Below, one piece after another: positions 1 to 8,058 of a DNA stretch of 42,720 bases. Location of the stretch: NCBI RefSeq assembly GCF_011045015.1, contig NZ_JAAKZY010000081.1, positions 1 to 42,720 of the forward strand, in the 5' to 3' direction. Within the stretch, counting starts at the first letter, position 1. Each line of letters opens with the position of its first letter. The notes under the pieces are model-generated. The model was given only the letters and a program-made list of their open reading frames with translations. It was not told the origin of the DNA and searched no databases. The stretch is from Streptomyces scabichelini. Its GTDB lineage: Bacteria > Actinomycetota > Actinomycetes > Streptomycetales > Streptomycetaceae. Both the position numbers and the translations under genes were made by a program.

Positions 1-141
1 GGGTGGTGGATGACGGGCGGGGTCTGGTGAGGGGCGAACGGTGAATGGAACGGTCCGGCGGAGCTGGACGAGTCAGGTGAGTCGGTTGAGTCGGCTGAGC
101 GGATCTAGCGGTCTATCCAGTGGATCTACACGGGGGTTCGA

Positions 142-405
142 ATGAGCAAGGCGATGCAGGTGCGAGTACGGGTGGCGGGCAGGCTGCAGGCCCTGGCGGA
201 CAGGGCGTGGGCGGTGCCGGCGGCCTGGGTGGTGAGGAGGACTTCGGCGGCGCGGAGGGATGCCGGAATGGTGACCTCCGAGTACGCGATGGGGCTGATC
301 GCGGCGGTGGGGTTCGCCGCGCTGCTCTACGAGGTGCTGACCAGTGGGCAGGTCAAGGGGGCTCTGCAGGACATCGTGGAGCGGGCACTCAATGGCCAGT
401 TCTGA
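142..405 (+). CDS. Flp-pilin-like DUF4244 family protein
   Basis: This 87-residue protein has a basic N-terminal leader of about 42 residues followed by a Flp prepilin-type cleavage motif. Gly42 precedes MVTSEY, which puts Glu at +5 and Tyr at +6. A single hydrophobic helix follows (about residues 50-66), then a short amphipathic tail. This is the layout of a Flp/Tad pilin processed by a TadV-type prepilin peptidase at the membrane, and it matches the DUF4244 proteins of actinobacterial tad loci. The ATG at 142 follows a GGGGG tract by five bases. The next gene starts inside this one (ATG at 392), so the two are probably translationally coupled. TadA/B/C genes would be expected upstream of the window; I cannot see them. 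Function in pilus or surface assembly is inferred. Confidence 0.8.
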   Translation: MSKAMQVRVRVAGRLQALADRAWAVPAAWVVRRTSAARRDAGMVTSEYAMGLIAAVGFAALLYEVLTSGQVKGALQDIVERALNGQF

Positions 406-802
406 GGCGGGGGCGGCCCGTCCAGTACGGGGCCGAGGGCTGGGCCCATTCGTGACCGAGGACCGAGGGTTCGTGACAGCGGAGGCGGCTGTGGTGCTGC
501 CGGTGCTGGTCGCGTTCACGATGGCGCTGGTCTGGGCCCTGTTGGCCGCGTCCGCGCAGATCCAGTGCGTGGACGCGGCCCGGGCGGGGGCACGTGCGGC
601 GGCCCGCCAGGACCCGCCGGACACGGTGATGACGGTGGCCCGGCAGGCGGCGCCGAGCGGGGCGCGGGTCACGGTTCAGCGCGAGGGCGACCTGGTGCGC
701 GTGCGGGTTGCGGCGGAGCCGCCCGGCCCCGACGCGCTGGCCCTCGACCTGGAGCACGAGGCCGTGGCCCTGGCCGAGGAGACGGTGGGGGCGGGCGGAT
801 GA
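392..802 (+). CDS. TadE family pseudopilin
   Basis: This 136-residue protein starts at the ATG at 392, overlapping the DUF4244 stop by 14 bases, with GGAG about ten bases upstream. Residues 25-32 read RGFVTAEA: Gly26 is followed by Glu31 at +5, the pseudopilin processing signature. A hydrophobic helix follows (about 32-52, LPVLVAFTMALVWALLA). The rest is an extracytoplasmic domain with an alternating strand pattern. TadE proteins are minor pseudopilins of Flp pilus assembly systems. An upstream in-frame ATG at 344 would extend the gene into the previous one. I prefer 392 because the peptide before it shows no conserved character. Confidence 0.8.
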   Translation: MASSEAGAARPVRGRGLGPFVTEDRGFVTAEAAVVLPVLVAFTMALVWALLAASAQIQCVDAARAGARAAARQDPPDTVMTVARQAAPSGARVTVQREGDLVRVRVAAEPPGPDALALDLEHEAVALAEETVGAGG

Positions 803-1218
803 CGAGGAGAGGCGAGCGATGGTGGGGTGCGCGTAGGAGAGCGTTGTCCTCGGACCGGGGCTCGGCGACAGTCTGGGCCGTCGGCGCTATCGCGGTGCTG
901 TGCGTCGTCTTCGGCGTCGTCCTCGCGATGAGCCAGGCGGTGGTGTTCCGCCACCGCGCGGGTGGCGCCGCCGACTTGGCGGCGCTGGCGGCGGCGGACC
1001 ACTGGATAGAGGGCGGTACGGCAGCCTGCGCCCAGGCAGGCCGGGTGGCGCGGGCCCAGGGCACCCGCATGGTGCGCTGCGCCGTCTACGGCGAGATCTC
1101 GGACGTCAGGGTCGCGGCGGGGCGCGGGCCGTTCACCGCCGAGGTCAGGTCTCGGGCAGGGCCGGCGGGGCCGGTGCCTCCGACGGGGTCTGAGGGGGTG
1201 TTGGCCCCGGCGGGATGA
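799..1218 (+). CDS. TadE-like protein of the helicase/secretion neighbourhood
   Basis: This 139-residue protein starts with an ATGA overlap on the previous gene. Residues 19-30 read SDRGSATVWAVG, then comes one hydrophobic helix (about 26-45) and a segment rich in small residues ending in a Pro/Gly-rich tail. The RGSATVWAVG start with one helix is typical of the TadE-like proteins that actinobacteria carry beside a DECH helicase, and the next gene here is exactly that helicase. The +5 Glu of true pseudopilins is absent (Trp26 at that place), so processing may differ. It is likely co-transcribed with the two preceding genes, giving a three-gene minor-pilin set. Its precise role is unknown. Confidence 0.75.
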   Translation: MTRRGERWWGARRRALSSDRGSATVWAVGAIAVLCVVFGVVLAMSQAVVFRHRAGGAADLAALAAADHWIEGGTAACAQAGRVARAQGTRMVRCAVYGEISDVRVAAGRGPFTAEVRSRAGPAGPVPPTGSEGVLAPAG

Positions 1219-1554
1219 GGGTGCAATGGCTCCGTCTCGCCTCTCGGGCGAAGCGGTCGAGCCGGCAGAGGGAGTGACCCGCTGGAGAGGGCCGGTCTCG
1301 CACTGGTGGTGGGCCGGGCTCGTACTGGCGGGGGCCGGTCTCGCACCGGTGGTGGACCGGCCTCGCACTCGACGGTGGGCCGGTCTCCCACGGGAGCGTG
1401 AGGGGCTGACGTCACCGCCGCGTGTGAGCGGCCGACGTCGCACCGAGGGAAGGGCTGAGCCCCGCGCCGGAGGTGACACCATAGCCGCCCGGCCTCCCGG
1501 CCTCGTGCCGACCCCGGTACCCCGGCGCCCGAGCCGGCGGCGGAAGCCGGCGTC
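1219..1554. other. Intergenic stretch with degenerate 22-bp tandem repeat
   Basis: No credible gene lies between the convergent TadE-like and helicase genes. From about 1289 to 1398 there are five imperfect tandem copies of a roughly 22-base unit built around GGGCCGGTCTCGCACTGG. The remainder is GC-rich with no clear hairpin terminator that I could find. Long open frames cross this stretch, but their translations are Arg/Pro-rich and unlike any protein family. Confidence 0.5.
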
Positions 1555-4062
1555 CTACTCCTCCGCCCCCTCGCCACCAGCACCCGCTCCCGAGGGGACC
1601 CCGGGCTCACGCCCCTCCGGCGCCCCCCGCAGCAGAACCGTCAGCAACCGCACAGCCCCCCGCTTGTGCAGTGGGTCGTTGCCGTTGCCGCACTTGGGGG
1701 ACTGGATGCAGGACGGGCAGCCGGCTTCGCATTCGCAGGAGGCGATGGCCTGACGGGTGGCGGTGAGCCACTCGCGGGCCGTGTGGAAGGCGCGTTCGGC
1801 GAAGCCCGCGCCGCCGGGGTGTCCGTCGTACACGAAGACCGTCGGGAGGAGGGTGTCCGGGTGCAGGGGGATCGAGACGCCGCCGATGTCCCAGCGGTCG
1901 CAGGTGGCGAACAGCGGCAGCATGCCGATCGACGCGTGCTCGGCGGCGTGCAGGGCGCCGCCGAGGATCTCCGGGTTCACGCGGGCGGCGTCGAGCTGGT
2001 CCTCGGTGACCGTCCACCAGACGGCGCGTGTGCGGAGCGTACGAGGAGGGAGGTCGAGTTTCGTCTCGCCGAGCACTTCGCCGGTGATGACACGACGACG
2101 CAGGAAGGAGACGACTTGGTTGGTGACTTCGACGGAGCCGTAGCACAACCGGCCCTCGCCCCAGGGGACTTCGACGTCCGTTTCCAGGACGGAGATGGCC
2201 GTGGTGTCGCGGGCGACCGTCGAATACGGCGGGTTGGCCTCTTCGACCAGGGCGACGGAGTCCTCGAGGTCCAGTTCCCTCACCAGGTACGTACGGCCCT
2301 GGTGCAGGTGGACCGCCCCGTCGTGGACGCTGGTGTGCGCGGCGCCGGCGTCGACCGTGCCCAGCAGCCGTCCCGAACCGGCCTCGACGACCTGCACCGG
2401 ACTGCCGCCCCCGCCGCGGATGTCCGTGAGGTCGGCGGCCCGCTCCCGGCGCGTCCAGTGCCACGCCTTCGTACGGCGACGCAGCAGCTTCGCGGCCTCC
2501 AGCTGTGGAAGCAGATCGGCGGTAGCCGGGCCGAACAGCGGCAAGTCCTCGTCCGTCAAAGGCAGTTCGGCTGCCGCGGCGCACAAGTGGGGCGCGAGGA
2601 CGTACGGGTTGTCGGGATCGAGGACGGTGGACTCCACCGGCTGGTCGAACAGGGCCTCCGGGTGGTGGACGAGGAACGTGTCCAGTGGGTCGTCACGGGC
2701 CACCAGGACCGCGAGGGCGCCCTGCCCGGAGCGTCCCGCACGGCCCGCCTGCTGCCACAGCGAGGCCCTCGTACCCGGGTAGCCCGCGATGATGACGGCG
2801 TCCAACCCGGATACGTCGATGCCGAGTTCGAGGGCGGTGGTGGCGGCGAGGCCGAGGAGTTCGCCCGAGTGGAGGGCCTGTTCGAGGGCGCGGCGTTCCT
2901 CGGGGAGATAGCCGCCGCGGTACGCGGCCACGCGCCGGGCCAGGGAGCGGTCGACCTCGGCGAGCCGTTCCTGGGCGATCACCGAGATCAGTTCGGCGCC
3001 CCGGCGGGAGCGTACGAACGCGACTGAGCGGACGCCCTGCACGGTCAGGTCGGTGAGGAGGTCCGCGGTCTCGGCGGTGGCGGTACGGCGGACCGGGGCG
3101 CCCTTCTCGCCGTGGAGTTCGGTGAGGGGCGGCTCCCAGAGAGCGAACACCAGTTCGCCGCGCGGTGAGGCGTCGTCCGCGACCTCGACGACAGGGAGGC
3201 CGGTCAGACGGCGAGCGGCCACCGACGGCTCGGCGGCGGTCGCGGAGGCCAGCAGGAAGACGGGTGACGAGCCGTACCGCGCGCACAGGCGGCGTAGCCG
3301 GCGCAGCACCTGGGCGACATGCGAGCCGAAGACGCCGCGGTAGGTGTGGCACTCGTCGATGACGACGTAGCGCAGAGCGCGCAGGAAGGAGGACCAGCGG
3401 GGGTGTGAGGGCAATATCCCGCGGTGCAGCATGTCGGGGTTGGTCAGGACGTAGTTGGCGTACTGGCGTACCCACTCGCGTTCCTCGACGGGTGTGTCCC
3501 CGTCGTAGACGGCGGGGCGCACCGCGTTGCCCAGAGGATGTGAAATTTCCTTCACGGATCGGCACTGGTCCGCCGCGAGCGCCTTGGTCGGGGCGAGGTA
3601 GAGGGCGGTCGCGCCACGGCCGTTCGGGGCTTCGGATCCGTCGAGCAGACACGACAACACCGGTGCCAGATACGCCAGCGACTTGCCCGAGGCCGTGCCT
3701 GTGGCGACGATCACGGAGTCGCCGTCCAGGGCGTGCTCGGCGGCTTGTGCCTGATGGGCCCAGGGGTGCTCGATGCCCGCGGCCTGCACCGCGGCGATGA
3801 CCTCGGAGCGGATCCGGTCGGGCCAGACGGCATGGCGGCCCTCGCGCGGGGGCAAGTGCTCCGTATGAGTGATGCGCGAAGCCCGGCTCGGCCCCGAGGC
3901 GAGCCGGTCCAGGACCGCGCCCGGATCGGGGCGGGAAGCAGTGTCCGTCGAGGGTCGATCGGATCGGGGATTCTTGGCCATCGGCATCGAGTGTGTCACT
4001 GGCGTGACGGACAATGGGCCTAAGGCGTCGTGCGCGCCTGCCGGTAAGTGATTGAATGCCAT
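1555..4062 (-). CDS. DECH-box helicase, MrfA/YprA-like (helicase/secretion neighbourhood)
   Basis: A superfamily 2 helicase of 835 residues from the chosen ATG at 4062 (MAFNHL). Motif I is GTASGKS near residue 125. Motif II is DECH (VIDECHTYRG) rather than DEAH. SAT (LLASAT) is motif III, and QQAGRAGRSGQG is motif VI. The C-terminal part is DUF1998-like and contains the four-cysteine cluster CECEAGCPSC...KC, the zinc site of the MrfA (YprA) family, which in Bacillus subtilis acts in mitomycin-lesion repair. Actinobacterial copies beside Tad genes form a named DECH subfamily whose real substrate is unknown. An open frame extends to 4164, but that would overlap the divergent bldG start; a later ATG (MAKN) is also possible. 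It is convergent with the Tad genes and divergent from bldG. Confidence 0.88.
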   Translation of the reverse strand: MAFNHLPAGAHDALGPLSVTPVTHSMPMAKNPRSDRPSTDTASRPDPGAVLDRLASGPSRASRITHTEHLPPREGRHAVWPDRIRSEVIAAVQAAGIEHPWAHQAQAAEHALDGDSVIVATGTASGKSLAYLAPVLSCLLDGSEAPNGRGATALYLAPTKALAADQCRSVKEISHPLGNAVRPAVYDGDTPVEEREWVRQYANYVLTNPDMLHRGILPSHPRWSSFLRALRYVVIDECHTYRGVFGSHVAQVLRRLRRLCARYGSSPVFLLASATAAEPSVAARRLTGLPVVEVADDASPRGELVFALWEPPLTELHGEKGAPVRRTATAETADLLTDLTVQGVRSVAFVRSRRGAELISVIAQERLAEVDRSLARRVAAYRGGYLPEERRALEQALHSGELLGLAATTALELGIDVSGLDAVIIAGYPGTRASLWQQAGRAGRSGQGALAVLVARDDPLDTFLVHHPEALFDQPVESTVLDPDNPYVLAPHLCAAAAELPLTDEDLPLFGPATADLLPQLEAAKLLRRRTKAWHWTRRERAADLTDIRGGGGSPVQVVEAGSGRLLGTVDAGAAHTSVHDGAVHLHQGRTYLVRELDLEDSVALVEEANPPYSTVARDTTAISVLETDVEVPWGEGRLCYGSVEVTNQVVSFLRRRVITGEVLGETKLDLPPRTLRTRAVWWTVTEDQLDAARVNPEILGGALHAAEHASIGMLPLFATCDRWDIGGVSIPLHPDTLLPTVFVYDGHPGGAGFAERAFHTAREWLTATRQAIASCECEAGCPSCIQSPKCGNGNDPLHKRGAVRLLTVLLRGAPEGREPGVPSGAGAGGEGAEE

Positions 4063-4142
4063 CGCGGCTGGCGAACAGTCCCGGGGGCTCTGAAGAGGTG
4101 TCCCGAGGGGCGACCGCTCGATAGCAAGGTGCTGGAGGATCC

Positions 4143-4484
4143 GTGGACCTGTCCCTGTCGACACGTACCGTCGGCGATCGTACGGTCGTCGAAGTCGGTG
4201 GCGAAATCGATGTATATACCGCGCCCAAGCTGCGCGAGCAGCTGGTCGAGCTGGTGAACGACGGCAGTTTTCACCTTGTCGTCGACATGGAGGGCGTGGA
4301 CTTCCTCGACTCCACCGGACTCGGCGTGCTGGTAGGCGGCCTGAAGCGGGTGCGCGCCCACGAGGGCTCGCTGCGACTGGTCTGCAACCAGGAGCGCATT
4401 CTGAAGATCTTCCGCATCACCGGCCTCACCAAGGTGTTCCCGATTCACACCTCGGTCGAGGAAGCGGTAGCGGCCACCGACTGA
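4143..4484 (+). CDS. bldG: Anti-sigma factor antagonist BldG
   Basis: This 113-residue STAS-domain protein begins at GTG 4143, five bases after a GGAGG box at 4134-4138. The motif [11 protein letters not shown] (about residues 53-63) carries the serine that is phosphorylated in SpoIIAA/RsbV-type antagonists (Ser57). In Streptomyces coelicolor BldG is needed for aerial growth and antibiotic production. Unphosphorylated BldG binds anti-sigma factors and releases stress and developmental sigma factors. The sequence here looks full length and unaltered. The gene is followed after 143 bases by its partner anti-sigma factor gene, the usual Streptomyces order. Confidence 0.97.
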
Positions 4485-4490
4485 GCGGTC

Positions 4491-4506
4491 CTCGGTCATG
4501 ACCGAG
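4491..4506. terminator. Inverted repeat between bldG and the anti-sigma gene
   Basis: CTCGGTCATGACCGAG is a perfect 16-base palindrome 6 bases after the bldG stop, followed by further GC-rich inverted segments up to about 4545 (GGCC and CCGG arms). It has no U-tract. Partial termination here would fit the known Streptomyces pattern in which bldG is found both alone and with its downstream partner. An operator role is equally possible. Confidence 0.4.
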
Positions 4507-4627
4507 CGGCCCTTGGCCGAAGGCCGGTTCCGGGCCCTGTGTCCGGGACGGAAGAAGTCAACGAGGGGGGTTCGGGCCTCGGCGGCCCGGCCCCCTGACA
4601 GCACGCCCGAAGTTCCGAGGGGGATGC

Positions 4628-5071
4628 ATGGCCACCGTTGAACTCCGCTTCAGCGCGCTGCCCGAGCACGTCAGGACCGCCCGACTGGTGGCGGCAGCGG
4701 TGGCGCGCAGGGCCGGAGTGGACGAGGCCGTCCTCGACGAAGTCAGGCTCGCCGTCGGCGAGGCCTGTACGCGTGCCGTCGGTCTGCACCAGAGCGGCGG
4801 CATCTCGGCGCCGGTTCGGGTGCTGCTGATCGAGGAGGAGAAGCAGTTCTCCATCGAGGTCGGCGACGAGGCGCCGCGTACGGTTCCCGGCGAAAAAGTG
4901 CCGGGTGCCGACGGCGGAGCCGGCGAGTCGGACGTTGAGACCGAGGAGGACGAGATGGGCCTCGCGGTCATCAGCGGCCTCGTCGACGACGTGGAGGTCA
5001 CCGCCGGTGAGAACGGCGGACTGATCAGGATGAGCTGGCCCACCACGCCGCCGGCCACGCTCATCTCCTGA
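4628..5071 (+). CDS. apgA: Anti-sigma factor / serine kinase, partner of BldG
   Basis: This 147-residue protein has a GHKL (HATPase_c_2, RsbW/SpoIIAB-like) fold. The N-box region is DEVRLAVGEACTRAV (about residues 38-52), with Glu47 at the catalytic/Mg position where RsbW-type kinases usually read EAxxN; here Asn is replaced (EACTRAV). The late segment EMGLAVISGLVDDVEV (about residues 108-123) is the G-box region. The family binds sigma factors and phosphorylates STAS antagonists. In S. coelicolor the protein encoded directly after bldG (ApgA, SCO3548) interacts with BldG. The gene starts at ATG 4628, seven bases after GAGGGGG. An acidic insert (residues 88-106) lies before the G-box. Confidence 0.88.
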   Translation: MATVELRFSALPEHVRTARLVAAAVARRAGVDEAVLDEVRLAVGEACTRAVGLHQSGGISAPVRVLLIEEEKQFSIEVGDEAPRTVPGEKVPGADGGAGESDVETEEDEMGLAVISGLVDDVEVTAGENGGLIRMSWPTTPPATLIS

Positions 5072-5092
5072 CCCCCTCGCTCACATAGTTCG

Positions 5093-5121
5093 GAAAGGGC
5101 CCTGCTCAGCAGGGCCCTTTC
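5093..5121 (+). terminator. Strong hairpin terminator after the bldG operon
   Basis: A near-perfect inverted repeat, with AAAGGGCCCTGCT and its complement almost touching, is followed by TCTCG. It lies 22 bases after the anti-sigma gene stop and ends the operon. Confidence 0.85.
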
Positions 5122-5416
5122 TCGTGCCCGCGCGATGCCCAGTCGATGCTCTGACGGTGCGCGCACAATGCTCGCGCGTTATCGTGAATGAATTCACGAT
5201 CAGCCTTATGATCGGCTTTACCGCCCGTCGCGCGTCAACGGATCAAGCGTCAATGCTTTTGGGGCATTACCACTTTCGGGTTCCATGATGGTCCGTGGAT
5301 CATTTACTGAAGAGCACGTGAAGGCCGATTCCGCTTACCGCGCACTGTTTTGATCAGGTTCCGGTACCTACAATCCGTCCACATCTTGAGCTCAGCCCAA
5401 GCGTCAAGGAGGACGA
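5122..5416. other. hppA upstream region with an inverted repeat and a candidate promoter
   Basis: There is no gene in this AT-richer stretch. ATCGTGAA and TTCACGAT (5181-5200) form a perfect 8-base inverted repeat with a 4-base spacer, a shape typical of a dimeric regulator site. Nearer the gene, TACAAT at 5369-5374 resembles a sigma-70-class -10 element, with a weak TGTTTT about 17 bases upstream. Transcription would start about 35 bases before hppA. Nothing else was recognised. Confidence 0.4.
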
Positions 5417-7822
5417 ATGGCGGGGCTTTCTACCCCTCATCAGTTTGACCAGCCCACAACTCTCGCGGCCGCGGTTCTGACCGACGACAACCGCCTCATC
5501 GTGATCTTCATCGCGGTCGTCGCCCTGGCGGCTCTGGTGGTCGCGGGGATCCTGGTACGCCAGGTGCTCGCGGCCGGCGAGGGCACCGACAGCATGAAGA
5601 AGATCGCGATGGCGATCCAGGAGGGTGCGAATGCCTACCTGGGGCGGCAGATGCGCACGCTCGCGGTATTCGCCGTCGTGGTGTTCTTCCTGCTCATGCT
5701 GCTGCCCGCGGACGACTGGAATCAGCGCGCCGGCCGATCGGTCTTCTTCTTGATCGGCGCGGCGTTCTCGGCGGCCACCGGCTATATCGGCATGTGGCTC
5801 GCCGTACGAAGTAATGTCCGCGTGGCCGCCGCGGCACGGGAAGCGACTCCGGCGGAGGGTGAGCCCGAAAAGGATCTCACCGCCGTCTCGCACAAAGCCA
5901 TGAAGATCGCTTTCCGCACGGGCGGCGTCGTCGGCATGTTCACGGTGGGGCTCGGTCTGCTGGGCGCCTCCTGTGTGGTGCTCGTCTACGCGGCCGACGC
6001 GCCGAAGGTCCTGGAGGGCTTCGGTCTCGGCGCCGCGCTGATCGCCATGTTCATGCGTGTCGGCGGCGGCATCTTCACCAAGGCCGCCGACGTCGGCGCC
6101 GACCTGGTCGGCAAGGTCGAGCAGGGCATTCCGGAGGACGACCCGCGCAATGCCGCGACCATCGCCGACAACGTGGGCGACAACGTCGGCGACTGCGCCG
6201 GCATGGCCGCCGACCTCTTCGAGTCGTACGCCGTCACGCTCGTCGCAGCGCTGATCCTGGGCAGCGCCGCGTTCGGCGACTACGGGCTCGGCTTCCCGCT
6301 GATCGTGCCCGCGATCGGCGTGATCACGGCGATGATCGGCATCTTCGCGGTGGCCCCGCGCCGGGCCGACCGAAGCGGCATGAGCGCCATCAACCGCGGC
6401 TTCTTCATCTCCGCGGTGATCTCGCTCGCGCTGGTGGCCGTGGCCGTCTTCGTCTACCTCCCGTCCTCGTACGCGGACCTGGACGGCGTCACGGACCCGG
6501 ACATCATCGGCAAGGGCGGCGACCCGCGGATCCTCGCGCTCGTCGCGGTCGCCATCGGCATCGTGATGGCCGCGCTGATCCAGCAGCTGACCGGCTACTT
6601 CACCGAGACCACCCGGCGTCCCGTACGGGACATCGGCAAGAGCTCGCTCACCGGAGCGGCCACCGTCGTCCTCGCCGGTATCTCCATCGGTCTCGAATCG
6701 GCCGTCTACACCGCTCTGCTGATCGGCCTCGGCGTGTACGGCGCCTTCCTGCTCGGCGGTACGTCGATCATGCTGGCGCTCTTCGCGGTGGCACTGGCCG
6801 GTACCGGTCTGCTCACCACGGTCGGCGTGATCGTCGCCATGGACACCTTCGGGCCGGTCTCCGACAACGCGCAGGGCATCGCCGAGATGTCCGGTGACGT
6901 CACGGGCGCGGGCGCGCAGGTGCTCACCGACCTGGACGCCGTGGGCAACACCACCAAGGCCATCACCAAGGGCATCGCCATCGCCACCGCCGTCCTGGCG
7001 GCGGCGGCGCTCTTCGGCTCGTACCGCGACGCGATCCTCACGGCCGCGACCGACGTGGGCGAGACGGTCTCCGGCGAGGACGCGCCGCTGAACCTGATGA
7101 TGGACATCTCACAGCCCAACAACCTGGTCGGGCTCATCGCGGGCGCCGCGGTCGTCTTCCTCTTCTCGGGGCTGGCGATCAACGCGGTCTCGCGGTCCGC
7201 CGGGGCCGTGGTCTACGAGGTGCGGCGGCAGTTCCGCGAGCACCCCGGGATCATGGACTACAGCGAGAAACCCGAGTACGGGCGCGTCGTCGACATCTGC
7301 ACCAAGGACGCGCTGCGCGAACTGGCCACCCCAGGCTTGCTCGCCGTACTGACGCCGATCGCGATCGGCTTCACCCTCGGAGTCGGCGCGCTCGGCTCGT
7401 TCCTCGCAGGCGCCATCGGCACCGGCACGCTGATGGCCGTCTTCCTCGCCAACTCCGGCGGCGCGTGGGACAACGCGAAGAAACTCGTCGAGGACGGCCA
7501 CCACGGCGGCAAGGGCAGCGAGGCCCATGCCGCGACGGTGATCGGCGACACGGTCGGCGACCCCTTCAAGGACACCGCGGGACCCGCGATCAACCCCCTG
7601 CTGAAGGTGATGAACCTGGTGGCGCTGCTCATCGCGCCCGCGGTAGTCAAATTCAGCTACGGCGACGACGCGAGCGTGGGGATGCGGATTCTCATCGCGG
7701 TGCTCTCGCTCACCGTCATCGTCGGCGCGGTGTACGTGTCCAAGCGGCGCGGGATCGCCGTGGGTGACGAAGACAACTCCGAACAGGTCGCCAAGTCCGC
7801 GGATCCAGCGGTGGTTTCGTAG
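5417..7822 (+). CDS. hppA: K+-independent H+-translocating inorganic pyrophosphatase
   Basis: This 801-residue multi-helix membrane protein hydrolyses pyrophosphate in the cytoplasm and pumps protons across the membrane. The signature acidic loops are present: DVGADLVGKVE, DNVGDNVGD, and late GDTVGDPFKDTAGPA. The motif GNTTKA places Lys514 at the position that is Ala in K+-dependent enzymes, so this is the K+-independent class. The start at ATG 5417 follows AAGGAGG. The N-terminus begins with a hydrophilic stretch of about 25 residues before the first helix. It is monocistronic, with its own upstream region. The length fits Streptomyces orthologues. Confidence 0.96.
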   Translation: MAGLSTPHQFDQPTTLAAAVLTDDNRLIVIFIAVVALAALVVAGILVRQVLAAGEGTDSMKKIAMAIQEGANAYLGRQMRTLAVFAVVVFFLLMLLPADDWNQRAGRSVFFLIGAAFSAATGYIGMWLAVRSNVRVAAAAREATPAEGEPEKDLTAVSHKAMKIAFRTGGVVGMFTVGLGLLGASCVVLVYAADAPKVLEGFGLGAALIAMFMRVGGGIFTKAADVGADLVGKVEQGIPEDDPRNAATIADNVGDNVGDCAGMAADLFESYAVTLVAALILGSAAFGDYGLGFPLIVPAIGVITAMIGIFAVAPRRADRSGMSAINRGFFISAVISLALVAVAVFVYLPSSYADLDGVTDPDIIGKGGDPRILALVAVAIGIVMAALIQQLTGYFTETTRRPVRDIGKSSLTGAATVVLAGISIGLESAVYTALLIGLGVYGAFLLGGTSIMLALFAVALAGTGLLTTVGVIVAMDTFGPVSDNAQGIAEMSGDVTGAGAQVLTDLDAVGNTTKAITKGIAIATAVLAAAALFGSYRDAILTAATDVGETVSGEDAPLNLMMDISQPNNLVGLIAGAAVVFLFSGLAINAVSRSAGAVVYEVRRQFREHPGIMDYSEKPEYGRVVDICTKDALRELATPGLLAVLTPIAIGFTLGVGALGSFLAGAIGTGTLMAVFLANSGGAWDNAKKLVEDGHHGGKGSEAHAATVIGDTVGDPFKDTAGPAINPLLKVMNLVALLIAPAVVKFSYGDDASVGMRILIAVLSLTVIVGAVYVSKRRGIAVGDEDNSEQVAKSADPAVVS

Positions 7823-8058
7823 GCGGCTGCTTCAAGGCCTGGCCTTAACGGCTGGTCAGGTTCCGCTCAACGGGCGGGCGGATGGCGCGTATTGACGTGC
7901 TGTCCGTCCGCTCTTGCCGTGTTCACGCCGGGTTCGTGAGCCTTCTCTCGCTTGGTGCAAATGGCTACAATAATGGACCAATCGGACGTTCGTCACGCGG
8001 GTGTCGCCCACTTGGCGTGTATGTTCCGGGGCCGAGAGCCATGGAAGGGACCAATCCG

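Noticed and set aside
1226..1753. Plus-strand 175-codon gene after the TadE-like gene
   Set aside because: It overlaps the helicase C-terminus, is Pro/Arg/Ser-rich and consists largely of the 22-base DNA repeat.
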